Below are positions 33,627-41,193 of a DNA stretch of 64,000 nucleotides, piece by piece. The notes beneath the pieces were generated by a model, which had not been told where the DNA came from, did no database searches, and saw only the letters and a list, made by a program, of their open reading frames with translations. The DNA is from Microbacterium proteolyticum (GTDB lineage: Bacteria > Actinomycetota > Actinomycetes > Actinomycetales > Microbacteriaceae), in contig NZ_CP121273.1 in NCBI RefSeq assembly GCF_029639405.1, positions 72,213 through 136,212 on the forward strand, given 5' to 3'. The translations under genes and the position numbers were made by a program. Numbering within the stretch: the stretch's first letter is position 1; each line of letters starts with the position of its first letter.

Positions 33627-34757
33627 TTATCGGCGTAGTTGCCACCACTTTCGCCGGGGGTGTGGGCGTGGCGTTGACGGCTTTGGTGGGGAGGGCGCGT
33701 CAGGACCGTCGGCTGCTTCTTCGAGCCGGATTTGGCGGCCTTCTTTGACGTCGCTGCGCTCATTCTCGGCCTGTTTTTTGCTCTTTCGGGTGTCGCGGGC
33801 GGGCAGCTGAATGTCTTCTTCGGCGGCGATGCCGCCTTGCAACTGGCGGCCGCGTTCGAGTTCGGCGTCGAACTCGGCGCCGAACAGGAGGGCGAGGTTG
33901 GCGATCCACAGCCAGAGCAGGAAGATGATGACCCCGGCGAGCGAGCCGTAGGTGCGGTCGTAGTTGGAGAAGTTGGCGACGTAGATCCCGAAGCCGGCGG
34001 TCGCTATAGCGAGGGCAGCGATGGCGATGATGGCGCCGAGGCTGATCCAGCGGAACTTCGGCTGTTTGGCGTTGGGGGTGGCGTAGTACAGCACCGCGAC
34101 GAGGAACACGATGACGAAGAGCATGACCGGCCATTTCGCGATGTCCCATGCGATTTGCACGCCCTGACCGAGGCCAAGGGCGTTGCCGATAGCGGTAGTG
34201 ACATCACCCGAGATGACGAGACCGAGCGCGACGAGGACAAGCGCTACCACGGCAATGACGGTGACCAGCAGCTGCATCGGGCGCAGCTTCCAGAAGGGGC
34301 GTCCTTCGTCGATTTCGTAGATGCGGTTCATTGCACGGCTGAAAGCGCCCACGTATCCGGATGCTGACCAGAGTGCGAGGGCGATACCGGTGACGAGTGC
34401 GATACCGGCGCCTCGAGATGACGCGATCTGCTCGATCGGTTCGCGGAGCGTGTCAGCGGCGTTGGGGGCGACGTCTTGGATGATGCCGATGATGGCGTTG
34501 GCGGCGGCGTCGCCTTGGCCAACGACACCCAGTACGGAGAAGATCGCAATCAGCGCCGGAAATAGTGCGAGGACGGCGTAGTACACCAGGCCCGCGGCGG
34601 CGTCTGTGCACTGGTCAGCGGAGAATTCCCGCACTGTCTTTCGCAGCACGTACTTCCATGACCGCTTCGTCAGCTCGGTGGGAGAGTCTGGCTTCTCGTC
34701 AGCGTCCGGGTGCGGCGCATCCGCGCTGGTCTTATTGCCTGGTTTTTGCTTCAGCAT
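33627..34757 (-). CDS. YihY/BrkB-family inner membrane protein
   Basis: The 376-residue protein has about six membrane helices in the YihY/BrkB pattern: AAGLVYYAVLALFPALIAIFS, ALWSASGYVGAFSRAMNRIY and GVIIFLLWLWIANLALLFGAEFDAE (read at about residues 275-299). N- and C-terminal tails are polar; the C-tail is rich in Lys, Arg and Pro (RKSKKQAENE). The family was once called RNase BN in error; its real role is unsettled, possibly envelope stability. It starts at ATG 34757. Confidence 0.88.
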   Translation of the reverse strand: MLKQKPGNKTSADAPHPDADEKPDSPTELTKRSWKYVLRKTVREFSADQCTDAAAGLVYYAVLALFPALIAIFSVLGVVGQGDAAANAIIGIIQDVAPNAADTLREPIEQIASSRGAGIALVTGIALALWSASGYVGAFSRAMNRIYEIDEGRPFWKLRPMQLLVTVIAVVALVLVALGLVISGDVTTAIGNALGLGQGVQIAWDIAKWPVMLFVIVFLVAVLYYATPNAKQPKFRWISLGAIIAIAALAIATAGFGIYVANFSNYDRTYGSLAGVIIFLLWLWIANLALLFGAEFDAELERGRQLQGGIAAEEDIQLPARDTRKSKKQAENERSDVKEGRQIRLEEAADGPDAPSPPKPSTPRPHPRRKWWQLRR

Positions 34758-35081
34758 GTCCGTCCCGAGGGTTCAGAGCACACCGCGCGTGTGCGGGCGC
34801 ATTTCAGTGTCCGACATCAGGTGCCCCCACTGCAGGGGCTTGCCTGCCCACAGGCACCGCGTCCCGTGGGCTCAAGAGTCCTCGAGGCCGGTTCGCGAAC
34901 GCGCAGCGTCTACGAGCTGATTTGCCTCGCGTCGCGAGTAGCCAGTACGGAGAATCTGGCGGAAATGACGCCGTTGATGCCGGGGTGTAGGGGTCGGCCA
35001 TAAGCGATAGGGAGGTGTTCCGCCGTGCGGGCGGCCCGAGTTTGGCGGGCTCCCTTTGCCCGAGCATCGGCCTAGCCTCCC
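34758..35081. other. 324-bp intergenic stretch, no gene seen
   Basis: Between the BrkB start and the response regulator stop I see only short shadow frames and no clear repeat. It must contain the BrkB promoter and the end of the response regulator transcript. Confidence 0.4.
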
Positions 35082-35771
35082 TTATTTCCTTGGCGCTTCC
35101 ATCACGTAGCCGGCGCCGCGAACGGTGCGAATGAGCGGCTCCTGGCCGGCGTTGGTCTTCCTGCGCAGGTGATGGATGTAGAGCTCGACGACGTTGGAGC
35201 TTCCGCCGAATTCGTAGTTCCAGACGCGGTCGAGGATCTGCTCCTTCGACACCACGCGGCGTTGGTTGCGCATGAGGAAGCGCAGCAGCTCGAACTCCGT
35301 CGCCGTCAGCTGGATCTCGCGGTCGCCACGCACGACTTCGTGGCTGTCCTCGTTCAGCGAGAGGTCGCCGACGCGCAGGATGGGCTCGGAGTCGCGGGTG
35401 AGGGCGGTGCCCGCGCGTCGCATGAGCCCGCGGAGGCGTGCGACGACCTCCTCGAGGCTGAAGGGCTTGGTGACGTAGTCGTCGCCGCCGGCGGTGAGGC
35501 CGGCGACACGGTCGGCCACGGAGTCCTTCGCGGTGAGGAAGAGCACGGGGACGTCGTTGCCCGAGTGCCGCAGTCGCTGCAGGACCGCCATGCCGTCGAG
35601 GTCGGGCATCATGACGTCGAGCACGAGGGCGTCAGGTTCGAAGTCGCGGGCGGCCTGCAGGGCGTTGAAGCCGGAGCCGGCGGTGCGCACTTCCCAGCCC
35701 TCCATGCGCAGTGCCATCGACAGCAGGTCGGTGAGCATCTGCTCGTCGTCGATGACGAGCACGCGCGTCAT
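35082..35771 (-). CDS. OmpR-family response regulator, no adjacent kinase
   Basis: The 229-residue protein has a receiver domain (VLVIDDEQML, phospho-acceptor in LVLDVMMPDLDG, switch Thr in VLFLTAKDS, Lys in YVTKPF). A winged-helix output domain follows (LTATEFELLRFLMRNQRRVVS, VELYIHHLRRKTNAG, IRTVRGAGYVM). No histidine kinase gene lies on either side, so its sensor is elsewhere or lost. It resembles MprA/TcrA-type regulators of envelope stress. It starts at ATG 35771. Confidence 0.9.
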   Translation of the reverse strand: MTRVLVIDDEQMLTDLLSMALRMEGWEVRTAGSGFNALQAARDFEPDALVLDVMMPDLDGMAVLQRLRHSGNDVPVLFLTAKDSVADRVAGLTAGGDDYVTKPFSLEEVVARLRGLMRRAGTALTRDSEPILRVGDLSLNEDSHEVVRGDREIQLTATEFELLRFLMRNQRRVVSKEQILDRVWNYEFGGSSNVVELYIHHLRRKTNAGQEPLIRTVRGAGYVMEAPRK

Positions 35772-35941
35772 TTCGCAACCACGACGGTGCCGGGGCTTTC
35801 TGCCAGATACGTCACAGACGAAGCATATGAGTGTCGGGCGGTCGTAATGCTGGCTTCAAGCGGCGCGAGGTCTGCACTGCTACCGCTTTGCGCCCCGGAT
35901 TATTCGAAGCGGAACCGATCGGTTACGTGCCGTCGTGACGG

Positions 35942-36253
35942 TCAGATGATGTCGTAAGGCGACTCCTCATCGTCGAACACCTGCCCAGAATGGTTGCGCC
36001 ACCCGCCGCCGCCGCCGTCGGCGAGGCCGCTATCAAGGCGCACTGTGGAGGAAGCGATGGTGATCGAACTTGCCGCCGCCGACACGAAGATGCTGAGACG
36101 TTCGCCCCCGTCCAGCGTGACCGTGATGAAGCCACCGCCGGCGCGCGTGGCGCCGAGAACCTGAGCCTCGATATCCCCGACGCTCTCCAACGGCGCGAGA
36201 GCATGGGTGGCACCATTCACGGTCAGCTGAACCCGTTCGATGCTCTGAGTCAT
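35942..36253 (-). CDS. Small protein near DUF7882 genes, unknown
   Basis: The 103-residue protein (start ATG 36253) reads as a small beta-rich domain: VQLTVNGATHALAPLESVGD, then GGGFITVTLDGGERLSIFVS. A Gly-rich linker and an acidic tail (GQVFDDEESPYDII) follow. Similar genes occur near DUF7882 genes in Microbacteriaceae as far as I recall, but the function is unknown. A start three codons upstream is possible. The region upstream is shared with the DUF7882 gene at 36335. Confidence 0.55.
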   Translation of the reverse strand: MTQSIERVQLTVNGATHALAPLESVGDIEAQVLGATRAGGGFITVTLDGGERLSIFVSAAASSITIASSTVRLDSGLADGGGGGWRNHSGQVFDDEESPYDII

Positions 36254-36334
36254 GCGGTACAACGTAGATGTCGCTAGGTCTCACCGGCATCGGGGTTGCA
36301 CCATCGGAAAGCGCGTTGCACACTGCGACTGTTG

Positions 36335-36691
36335 TCACGCCTCTACCGGGTGATTCCGTCGGTCGGCGTCGCGCGCGAGTTGGTCCGGAGTGCGCCCGGC
36401 CGGCTCATCAAGCACGTGAAGTCCCTGTGGCGAGTTGGCGGCGTCGGTCAGCATCCGCAGCCAGGACGGGTTGAGCTGCGGTGTGTGGCCACCCTCGTAT
36501 CTAAACGCCAGCTTGACTCCGGGGTACAGGTAGACGCTTGTCCGGCCACCGCCGAGGCTGATGTCGATCTTCCATGTGAAGGTGAACCGCTCCCCGCGGC
36601 GGATCTTCGCCACGATGACCGCCTGCAGGTGAGCGAGCTCCCGGTCATCGAAGTCGGCACTGACACTCGAGTCGTACGTGAATCTCCCCAT
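36335..36691 (-). CDS. DUF7882-family protein
   Basis: The 118-residue protein begins MGRFTYDSSVSADFDDRELA and has the full family pattern: HLQAVIVAKIRRGERFTFTW, RTSVYLYPGVKLAFRYEGG, then PSWLRMLTDAANSPQGLHV. The last 20 residues are an extra Arg-rich tail (RTPDQLARDADRRNHP). It starts at ATG 36691. It is divergent from the copy at 36927, with a 235-bp region between them. Function is unknown for the family. Confidence 0.8.
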   Translation of the reverse strand: MGRFTYDSSVSADFDDRELAHLQAVIVAKIRRGERFTFTWKIDISLGGGRTSVYLYPGVKLAFRYEGGHTPQLNPSWLRMLTDAANSPQGLHVLDEPAGRTPDQLARDADRRNHPVEA

Positions 36692-36926
36692 CGGAAACCT
36701 CCAACATCGGGACCCCCGGCGCGACCATCATGGCGAGAGGTCCCACACGCCGGAGGAACGACGTCCGTGTCAGCGTCTCAGACGACACGTTCACCCCTGG
36801 ACCCTTGCGAAAACCTTCCCGGGCTGTTGTGCAAATGTGAGCAACATCGCGGGTGCGATAATTCGGAGCGGCCGGGCGATTTCGCGATGGCCCAGCCTCG
36901 AACGAGATGAAGGACACGCTCGCCCC

Positions 36927-37211
36927 GTGGGACGACTGATCTACACGCAAGACTCCAGCTACGACATCGACGACCGTATCCTCGCGCACCTCCGCGTCGT
37001 CATGATGAACAAGCTCCGCCGCCGTGAAGGCTTCATGCTCCAGATGCCCACCACCGGCGGCGGCCGCTCCTCCATCTGGATCAGCCCCACACGGGCCCTG
37101 CTCATGCAGTTCTACGGCGGCCGCGCACCGCAGCTCGACCGTGAGTTGATCGACAAGATGATGCACGACGCGAGTAGCGCCGACGGGCTCACCCTCTCGA
37201 ACCGTCTGTAA
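36927..37211 (+). CDS. DUF7882-family protein
   Basis: The 94-residue protein begins at GTG 36927 (VGRLIYTQDSSYDIDDRILA). The family pattern continues with HLRVVMMNKLRRREGFMLQM, RSSIWISPTRALLMQFYGG and LIDKMMHDASSADGLTLSN. It is shorter than its neighbour and lacks the basic tail. The upstream region is GATGAAGGACACGCTCGCCC, giving GAAGGA as ribosome site. Together with 30658, 36335 and the remnant at 15168 it makes four copies within the res-bounded module. Confidence 0.8.
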   Translation: MGRLIYTQDSSYDIDDRILAHLRVVMMNKLRRREGFMLQMPTTGGGRSSIWISPTRALLMQFYGGRAPQLDRELIDKMMHDASSADGLTLSNRL

Positions 37212-37292
37212 CGGCATCGCCACAGGTGATGTGGCGGGTGAATCTCGGACCGATCCGTTCTGTCTCCCCGGCGTCCGCGTTAGCGTGACGCC

Positions 37293-37463
37293 GTGACGAA
37301 GCCCCACCGCATCAGCCATCCTGCGGCAGCCCGCCTCGCCGGCGTCCCCCTCGAAAGCCTCGACGCATGGGCAGCCGTCGACCGGCAAGGACGCTACGAC
37401 ACCGCCGAGTTCAAACTCTGGACCGAAATACACGTGGCCGTCCGCTCAATCGATGGGCGCTAA
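37293..37463 (+). CDS. Small protein of 56 residues
   Basis: GTG 37293 opens a frame (VTKPHRISHPAAARLAGVPLE, read to residue 21 as a helix-rich start; then SLDAWAAVDRQGRYDTAEF and WTEIHVAVRSIDGR) ending at TAA 37463. Residue choice and codon use look like a real gene, and the start follows a short AT-poorer gap after the DUF7882 gene. No family is known to me. The res-like site begins 86 bases later. Confidence 0.45.
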   Translation: MTKPHRISHPAAARLAGVPLESLDAWAAVDRQGRYDTAEFKLWTEIHVAVRSIDGR

Positions 37464-37548
37464 GCCGGCGCCATCCCCGCGTCGAAATAGGAGACGGGTC
37501 CGAATGCCCCCTCTCGATGATCTGTTGCGCCTTGTAGGTTTCCTCATT

Positions 37549-37639
37549 GGTGCGATTCCGATCGGTTTCGCACCACCCCCGAGGTCGTCGGCAAGATCCC
37601 GTGGATTGGCGGGTAGATGTGATGCGAAACCCCGGTGCG
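37549..37639 (+). repeat. res-like recombination site, copy 2
   Basis: The core at 37550-37573 is an imperfect palindrome centred on AT (left half GTGCGATTCCG, right half CGGTTTCGCAC). From the core centre rightward the next 82 bases match copy 1 at 14910-14991 with one change. The left half differs from copy 1. This is what strand exchange at the central dinucleotide of a serine recombinase site would leave. The resolvase gene starts 152 bases downstream. Confidence 0.7.
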
Positions 37640-37727
37640 AATGGTGTCCGGATGGGGATCGCTATCCGGTACGGCAGGGGCCGGCGGCCCAGCGACACGG
37701 ATTCCGCGAAATCCCGCGGGGGACACT

Positions 37728-37782
37728 CGTACCGCATAGGCGTCCGGTTGCCCATACCGTTAAGGGTAACCTATGCGGTACG
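37728..37782. repeat. 13-bp inverted repeat flanking the resolvase promoter region
   Basis: CGTACCGCATAGG (37728-37740) recurs inverted at 37770-37782 with 29 bases between. It ends 8 bases before the resolvase ATG at 37791. It could be an accessory resolvase site or a repressor site for autoregulation. Confidence 0.6.
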
Positions 37783-37790
37783 CTCCGCTT

Positions 37791-38381
37791 ATGAGGGTGG
37801 GATACGCGCGAGTCTCGACAATCGAGCAGGACGCCGAGCGGCAAGTGGCTCGGCTGCTCGAGCTCGGCGTGCCAGAGGACCGCATCTACAGCGATGTCGG
37901 TTTTAGCGGCGCGAAAATGACCCGGACCGGGCTGGACAACGCCCTGGCCGCGGTGCGCGAGGGCGACACCTTCGTCGTTCCCGCACTCGACCGTCTCGCG
38001 CGGAACACCGAAGGAGCGCTCGAGGTGATCCGCCGACTGACGGATGCCGGGGTGATCTTCCAGAACGGCACCACGCCATACGATCCGAAGGACCCGATGG
38101 CGAAGCTGTTCTTCACCATCCTCGCCGCCGTCGCCGAGGCGGAAGGCGGGTGGATCAGCTTGCGCACGCGCGAGGCTATGGCGCGACCAAAGGTCCGCGC
38201 GAAGCTGAAAGGCCGGCGCCCGAAACTGACCGAACGCCAGGACGAGAACATCGCCAAGCACATGGCCGCGGGCGATCTCGCGGTCGCGGAGATCGCGCAG
38301 ATGTTCAACACGTCACGCACGGGCGTCTACCGAGCCCAGGCGCGCCATCAGGCGCGCAGCGCTCAGAGGGTGGGGGAGTGA
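37791..38381 (+). CDS. Serine recombinase (resolvase), probable partner of the res-like sites
   Basis: The 196-residue protein begins MRVGYARVSTIEQDAERQVA, with the catalytic Ser in RVS. It has GDTFVVPALDRLARNTEGAL (conserved Arg residues), LFFTILAAVAEAEGGWISLR and a C-terminal HTH (LAVAEIAQMFNTSRTGVYRA). ATG 37791 is the usual family start; ATG 37773 would add six residues. A res-like site lies upstream, the normal arrangement for a resolvase. It likely acts on the two 82-bp copies. The stop overlaps the next gene. Confidence 0.9.
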   Translation: MRVGYARVSTIEQDAERQVARLLELGVPEDRIYSDVGFSGAKMTRTGLDNALAAVREGDTFVVPALDRLARNTEGALEVIRRLTDAGVIFQNGTTPYDPKDPMAKLFFTILAAVAEAEGGWISLRTREAMARPKVRAKLKGRRPKLTERQDENIAKHMAAGDLAVAEIAQMFNTSRTGVYRAQARHQARSAQRVGE

Positions 38382-38905
38382 TGGAAACGCTCAGGATCGT
38401 CGGCCTCGTCGTCGGCGGGATCATTCTCCTGGGTGCTCTGGCGACCATGGGCGTGTGGGTGCCGAAGGTGCTCTATCGCAGCCCGGAACCGGGCAAGCTC
38501 GACGGCCTCACGGTGAAGTTCACCGATGCCCGGGTGTCCAAGGACCGCGTCATCGACCGCACGTGGGCGGTGTCGGTGTACATGCAGAACGAGGGCAGCC
38601 GCCCGCGGGAGATCCCGCGCATGGCCTACGACACCGCGTTCTGGTCGAACAGGCGGACGGGCATGACCCGGGCCCGCACCGAGTACAAGGGGCACCTCGA
38701 GCACGATTTTCAGTACGAGGTTGTCCAGGGCAACGGCGTCGTCGCCAATCGCGTGCTCAATCCCGGCGACACCCCTGCCGTGTTCACCGCCTACGTCACA
38801 ATGCCGGGGGACCAGTACCCCGAAGCGCTGGATATCGCGTCATTCGACGGGTCCCAGGCCGTCAAGCATCTGCGCGGGCGCCTACAGGTGAGCGCGGACG
38901 CATGA
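38381..38905 (+). CDS. Membrane-anchored protein, unknown function
   Basis: The 174-residue protein has one N-terminal membrane helix (IVGLVVGGIILLGALATMGVW). A beta-rich extracellular part follows (DGLTVKFTDARVSKDRVIDR, WAVSVYMQNEGSRPREIPRM, VVANRVLNPGDTPAVFTAYV). The pattern resembles a DUF4352-type or Ig-like accessory domain, but I cannot name a family. ATG 38381 overlaps the resolvase stop (TGATG), so it may be co-transcribed with it, which is unusual for a resolvase gene. Confidence 0.6.
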   Translation: METLRIVGLVVGGIILLGALATMGVWVPKVLYRSPEPGKLDGLTVKFTDARVSKDRVIDRTWAVSVYMQNEGSRPREIPRMAYDTAFWSNRRTGMTRARTEYKGHLEHDFQYEVVQGNGVVANRVLNPGDTPAVFTAYVTMPGDQYPEALDIASFDGSQAVKHLRGRLQVSADA

Positions 38906-38989
38906 TCTCTTCCCCAAGGGGCCAGGCCCCGCGCCTTTCCGGAGGGCTGTCGATAGCCTCGATCACACGGCTGATCGAGGGGGGCAGAG

Positions 38990-39742
38990 ATGGCACCACG
39001 TCGTCGCGCGCAGCGGCCACACGAAGGGCAAGGCGTCTTCGACCTGTGGGGGCTGTCCGAGCAACAGGCCGACCAAAGCATCGAGCAGGCGCGGAACGCG
39101 CCGCCCGCGCCCGTCGAGCAGCAGCTCGTCGACGGGCAACTGGACTTCAACTTCGACGAGGACACGGAGGTTCGCGATGAACCGGTACGGGATGCTCGCA
39201 CGCGAGCACTGGACGAAGTACGCACCCAGCAGAGTGGCGCAGCTGGAGAACCCGGACGAGTTCTTCGAGAGCCTGGGGGAGCAGGTACCGTCCCTGACGG
39301 CATCATTCCCGGCGGGATCAACGAACCCGGCCCGTGGGGCGGGTACGAGAACGGCCGTATCCCCGAGAACACGCTCTCGCCGATCCCGTGGAAACCCGAG
39401 TACGTTCTTCGCGCCGACGCGACTCAGGCGCTCATCGCGCTGAACAACGCCTACCGCGCTCAGTTCGGTCAGGACCTCGTCGTCAACGACGGGTACCGCG
39501 ACTACGACGAGCAGGCCAGAGCCAAGGAAATCTACGGCAGCGATGCCGCCACACCCGGACAGTCCAACCACGGGTGGGCACTCGCTGTCGATGTCGGCAT
39601 CTTCAGTTTCTACAGCCTCGAGTACACGTGGATGGACCAGAACGCCCCTCGTTTCGGGTGGCGTAACCCCGACTGGGCACGGCCTGGGGGGCGCGGTCCG
39701 ATCGAATCATGGCACTGGGAATTCTGGGGAGTAGCAGCATGA
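38990..39742 (+). CDS. M15 (VanY-type) D-Ala-D-Ala carboxypeptidase-like protein
   Basis: The 250-residue frame starts at ATG 38990 after GAGGGGGGC. The C-terminal 130 residues are an M15 peptidase domain: DLVVNDGYRDYDEQ, SNHGWALAVDVG (HxxxxxxD zinc motif) and ESWHWEFWG (final zinc His). The N-terminal 90 residues are charged and unlike the domain (RRRAQRPHEGQGVFDLWGLS), and there is no signal peptide. Another frame with a strong ribosome site at 39177 overlaps this part, so the N-terminal section may be a fusion. The stop overlaps the next gene. Confidence 0.75.
   Translation: MAPRRRAQRPHEGQGVFDLWGLSEQQADQSIEQARNAPPAPVEQQLVDGQLDFNFDEDTEVRDEPVRDARTRALDEVRTQQSGAAGEPGRVLREPGGAGTVPDGIIPGGINEPGPWGGYENGRIPENTLSPIPWKPEYVLRADATQALIALNNAYRAQFGQDLVVNDGYRDYDEQARAKEIYGSDAATPGQSNHGWALAVDVGIFSFYSLEYTWMDQNAPRFGWRNPDWARPGGRGPIESWHWEFWGVAA
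39177..39443 (+). CDS. Overlapping frame with strong ribosome site, possible gene fragment
   Basis: ATG 39177 is preceded eight bases upstream by GGAGG inside the M15 gene, in another frame. Its first 37 codons encode MNRYGMLAREHWTKYAPSRV and then AQLENPDEFFESLGEQ, which reads like a genuine plasmid-type protein N-terminus. After about residue 38 the sequence becomes low-quality (TASFPAGSTNPARGAGTRT), shadowing the M15 frame. It may be a truncated gene joined to the M15 gene by deletion. Whether it is translated is uncertain. Confidence 0.4.
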   Translation: MNRYGMLAREHWTKYAPSRVAQLENPDEFFESLGEQVPSLTASFPAGSTNPARGAGTRTAVSPRTRSRRSRGNPSTFFAPTRLRRSSR

Positions 39743-41193
39743 GCGACGAACAATTCGACCCGACGACCGTTCCGGCATTCCCAGTTCTCACCCTCGCGAT
39801 GGAAGGTGAGCAGCTGGTGACCCTCAACGGCCTGCCGGTCGACGTACCCGAAGGCTCCACCCCTACCGAGGCGGGAGTCGCCGCCGCGGCCCAGCAGGCG
39901 GCCCAACTTGGTCTTCACGCGGTGCGAGTGCGTGCTGTCGTTGACGACACGGAGCACCGGATGGTTGTCACCGCAGACGGCACCGCTCACGAGCTCGCCA
40001 TGCCGGCGCCTGAAACAGAGCAAAAGCGCTCACGTTTGCCGCTGCTGCTCGCGCTAGGACTTGCTGTAGTGATCGTCGTCGGAGGAACCGTCGCGACTCT
40101 CGCTGTCGTGTTGCAGTCGGCGCCGGCCCCCGTGGCCACCGCCGACCCCGGCCCCCCAGGTGCCGGGGCGAACATCCCGGTCCTGGTCCCGCCCGGGTTC
40201 TCCGAACAAGCAGCGTGGTCGCTGCCGATCGCCCCACGCAGCGAACCACGGCTCATCGACGACCAGCGGCTGCTGATCACCACGGACAGCGGCGAGCTGA
40301 ATCTCGTCGACGCCGCGACCGGCGCCGTCACATGGCGCGGCGCCCAGGCACCTCGCGCGAACGACGTCGTACACGCCTCCGAAGTGCAGGGACGCCCGGT
40401 CCTCGCCACGGGCGAGTCCTCGCTCACCCTCTGGCCGCTCGATACGGATCGGTCCCCGGTGGCTCCTGTGGAAGTCAACGTCGGCCGCAGCGCAGAGGTG
40501 ACTTACCTCGGCTCACAGCCGCTAATCACCTTGCCTAACCAGACCGCGGGCCTGTTCACCGGCGACGGTCTCACGTTGACGGACGTGCCCGTCACAGCGG
40601 TCCCCATCCTGTCGGGCCGCGAAGGGATCATCGCGGCCAACGAAGAGTCGTGGTGGACGCTCACCGCCGATCAAGCGCCCGTGAAGAAGCCGCTCCCCCG
40701 GCCCGAAGGTGTCGAAGGGGCCCCGCTGCTGATCTCCGCGGCCGACGACGACACTCTCATCGTCGTGTGGTCTCAGCGACCGGCTCTCACCGTGACACTG
40801 GTCGACCTCCCGTCGAACACGATCACGCTTACCGCCCCGATGAACGCCCGGATCACCGCCCAGGACGTTCCCATCCACGCCGCCGACGCCGAAACGCTCA
40901 CCCTCGGCGAAGCGTTCATCGACTACAGCGCCGCCCCACGTGCCGTCGCGCTCCCGAGCCGCATGACCCCCGTCGCCGTATCCGGCTCCACCGTCTACGG
41001 CACCGAGAGCAACGAGGCCGTCCTCGTCGACGCCAGCGCGACGACGCCGAGCTCGGAGCCGTTCACCACTCTCACCACCGGAGTATCCGAGTCGCCGCTC
41101 GCAGCGCTCACCACGACGGTCTACGTCATCAGCGAGAAGGTCGACGAGACACTCGTCTACGCCTCGACCGCAACGGAAGGAGATGCCCCATGA
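39739..41193 (+). CDS. Membrane-anchored propeller-type protein, unknown function
   Basis: The 484-residue protein starts at ATG 39739, overlapping the M15 stop. Residues 1-100 are cytoplasmic, with a small domain (LVTLNGLPVDVPEGSTPTEA). One membrane helix follows (LPLLLALGLAVVIVVGGTVA), then about 360 extracellular residues with PQQ/WD-like repeats (LLITTDSGELNLVDAATGAV, VLATGESSLTLWPLDTD). The N-terminal domain resembles that of the FHA protein encoded next (both carry a VTADGTAHEL / DTDGTGVVTL-like piece). Function is unknown; the operon context suggests a surface complex. Confidence 0.6.
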   Translation: MSDEQFDPTTVPAFPVLTLAMEGEQLVTLNGLPVDVPEGSTPTEAGVAAAAQQAAQLGLHAVRVRAVVDDTEHRMVVTADGTAHELAMPAPETEQKRSRLPLLLALGLAVVIVVGGTVATLAVVLQSAPAPVATADPGPPGAGANIPVLVPPGFSEQAAWSLPIAPRSEPRLIDDQRLLITTDSGELNLVDAATGAVTWRGAQAPRANDVVHASEVQGRPVLATGESSLTLWPLDTDRSPVAPVEVNVGRSAEVTYLGSQPLITLPNQTAGLFTGDGLTLTDVPVTAVPILSGREGIIAANEESWWTLTADQAPVKKPLPRPEGVEGAPLLISAADDDTLIVVWSQRPALTVTLVDLPSNTITLTAPMNARITAQDVPIHAADAETLTLGEAFIDYSAAPRAVALPSRMTPVAVSGSTVYGTESNEAVLVDASATTPSSEPFTTLTTGVSESPLAALTTTVYVISEKVDETLVYASTATEGDAP

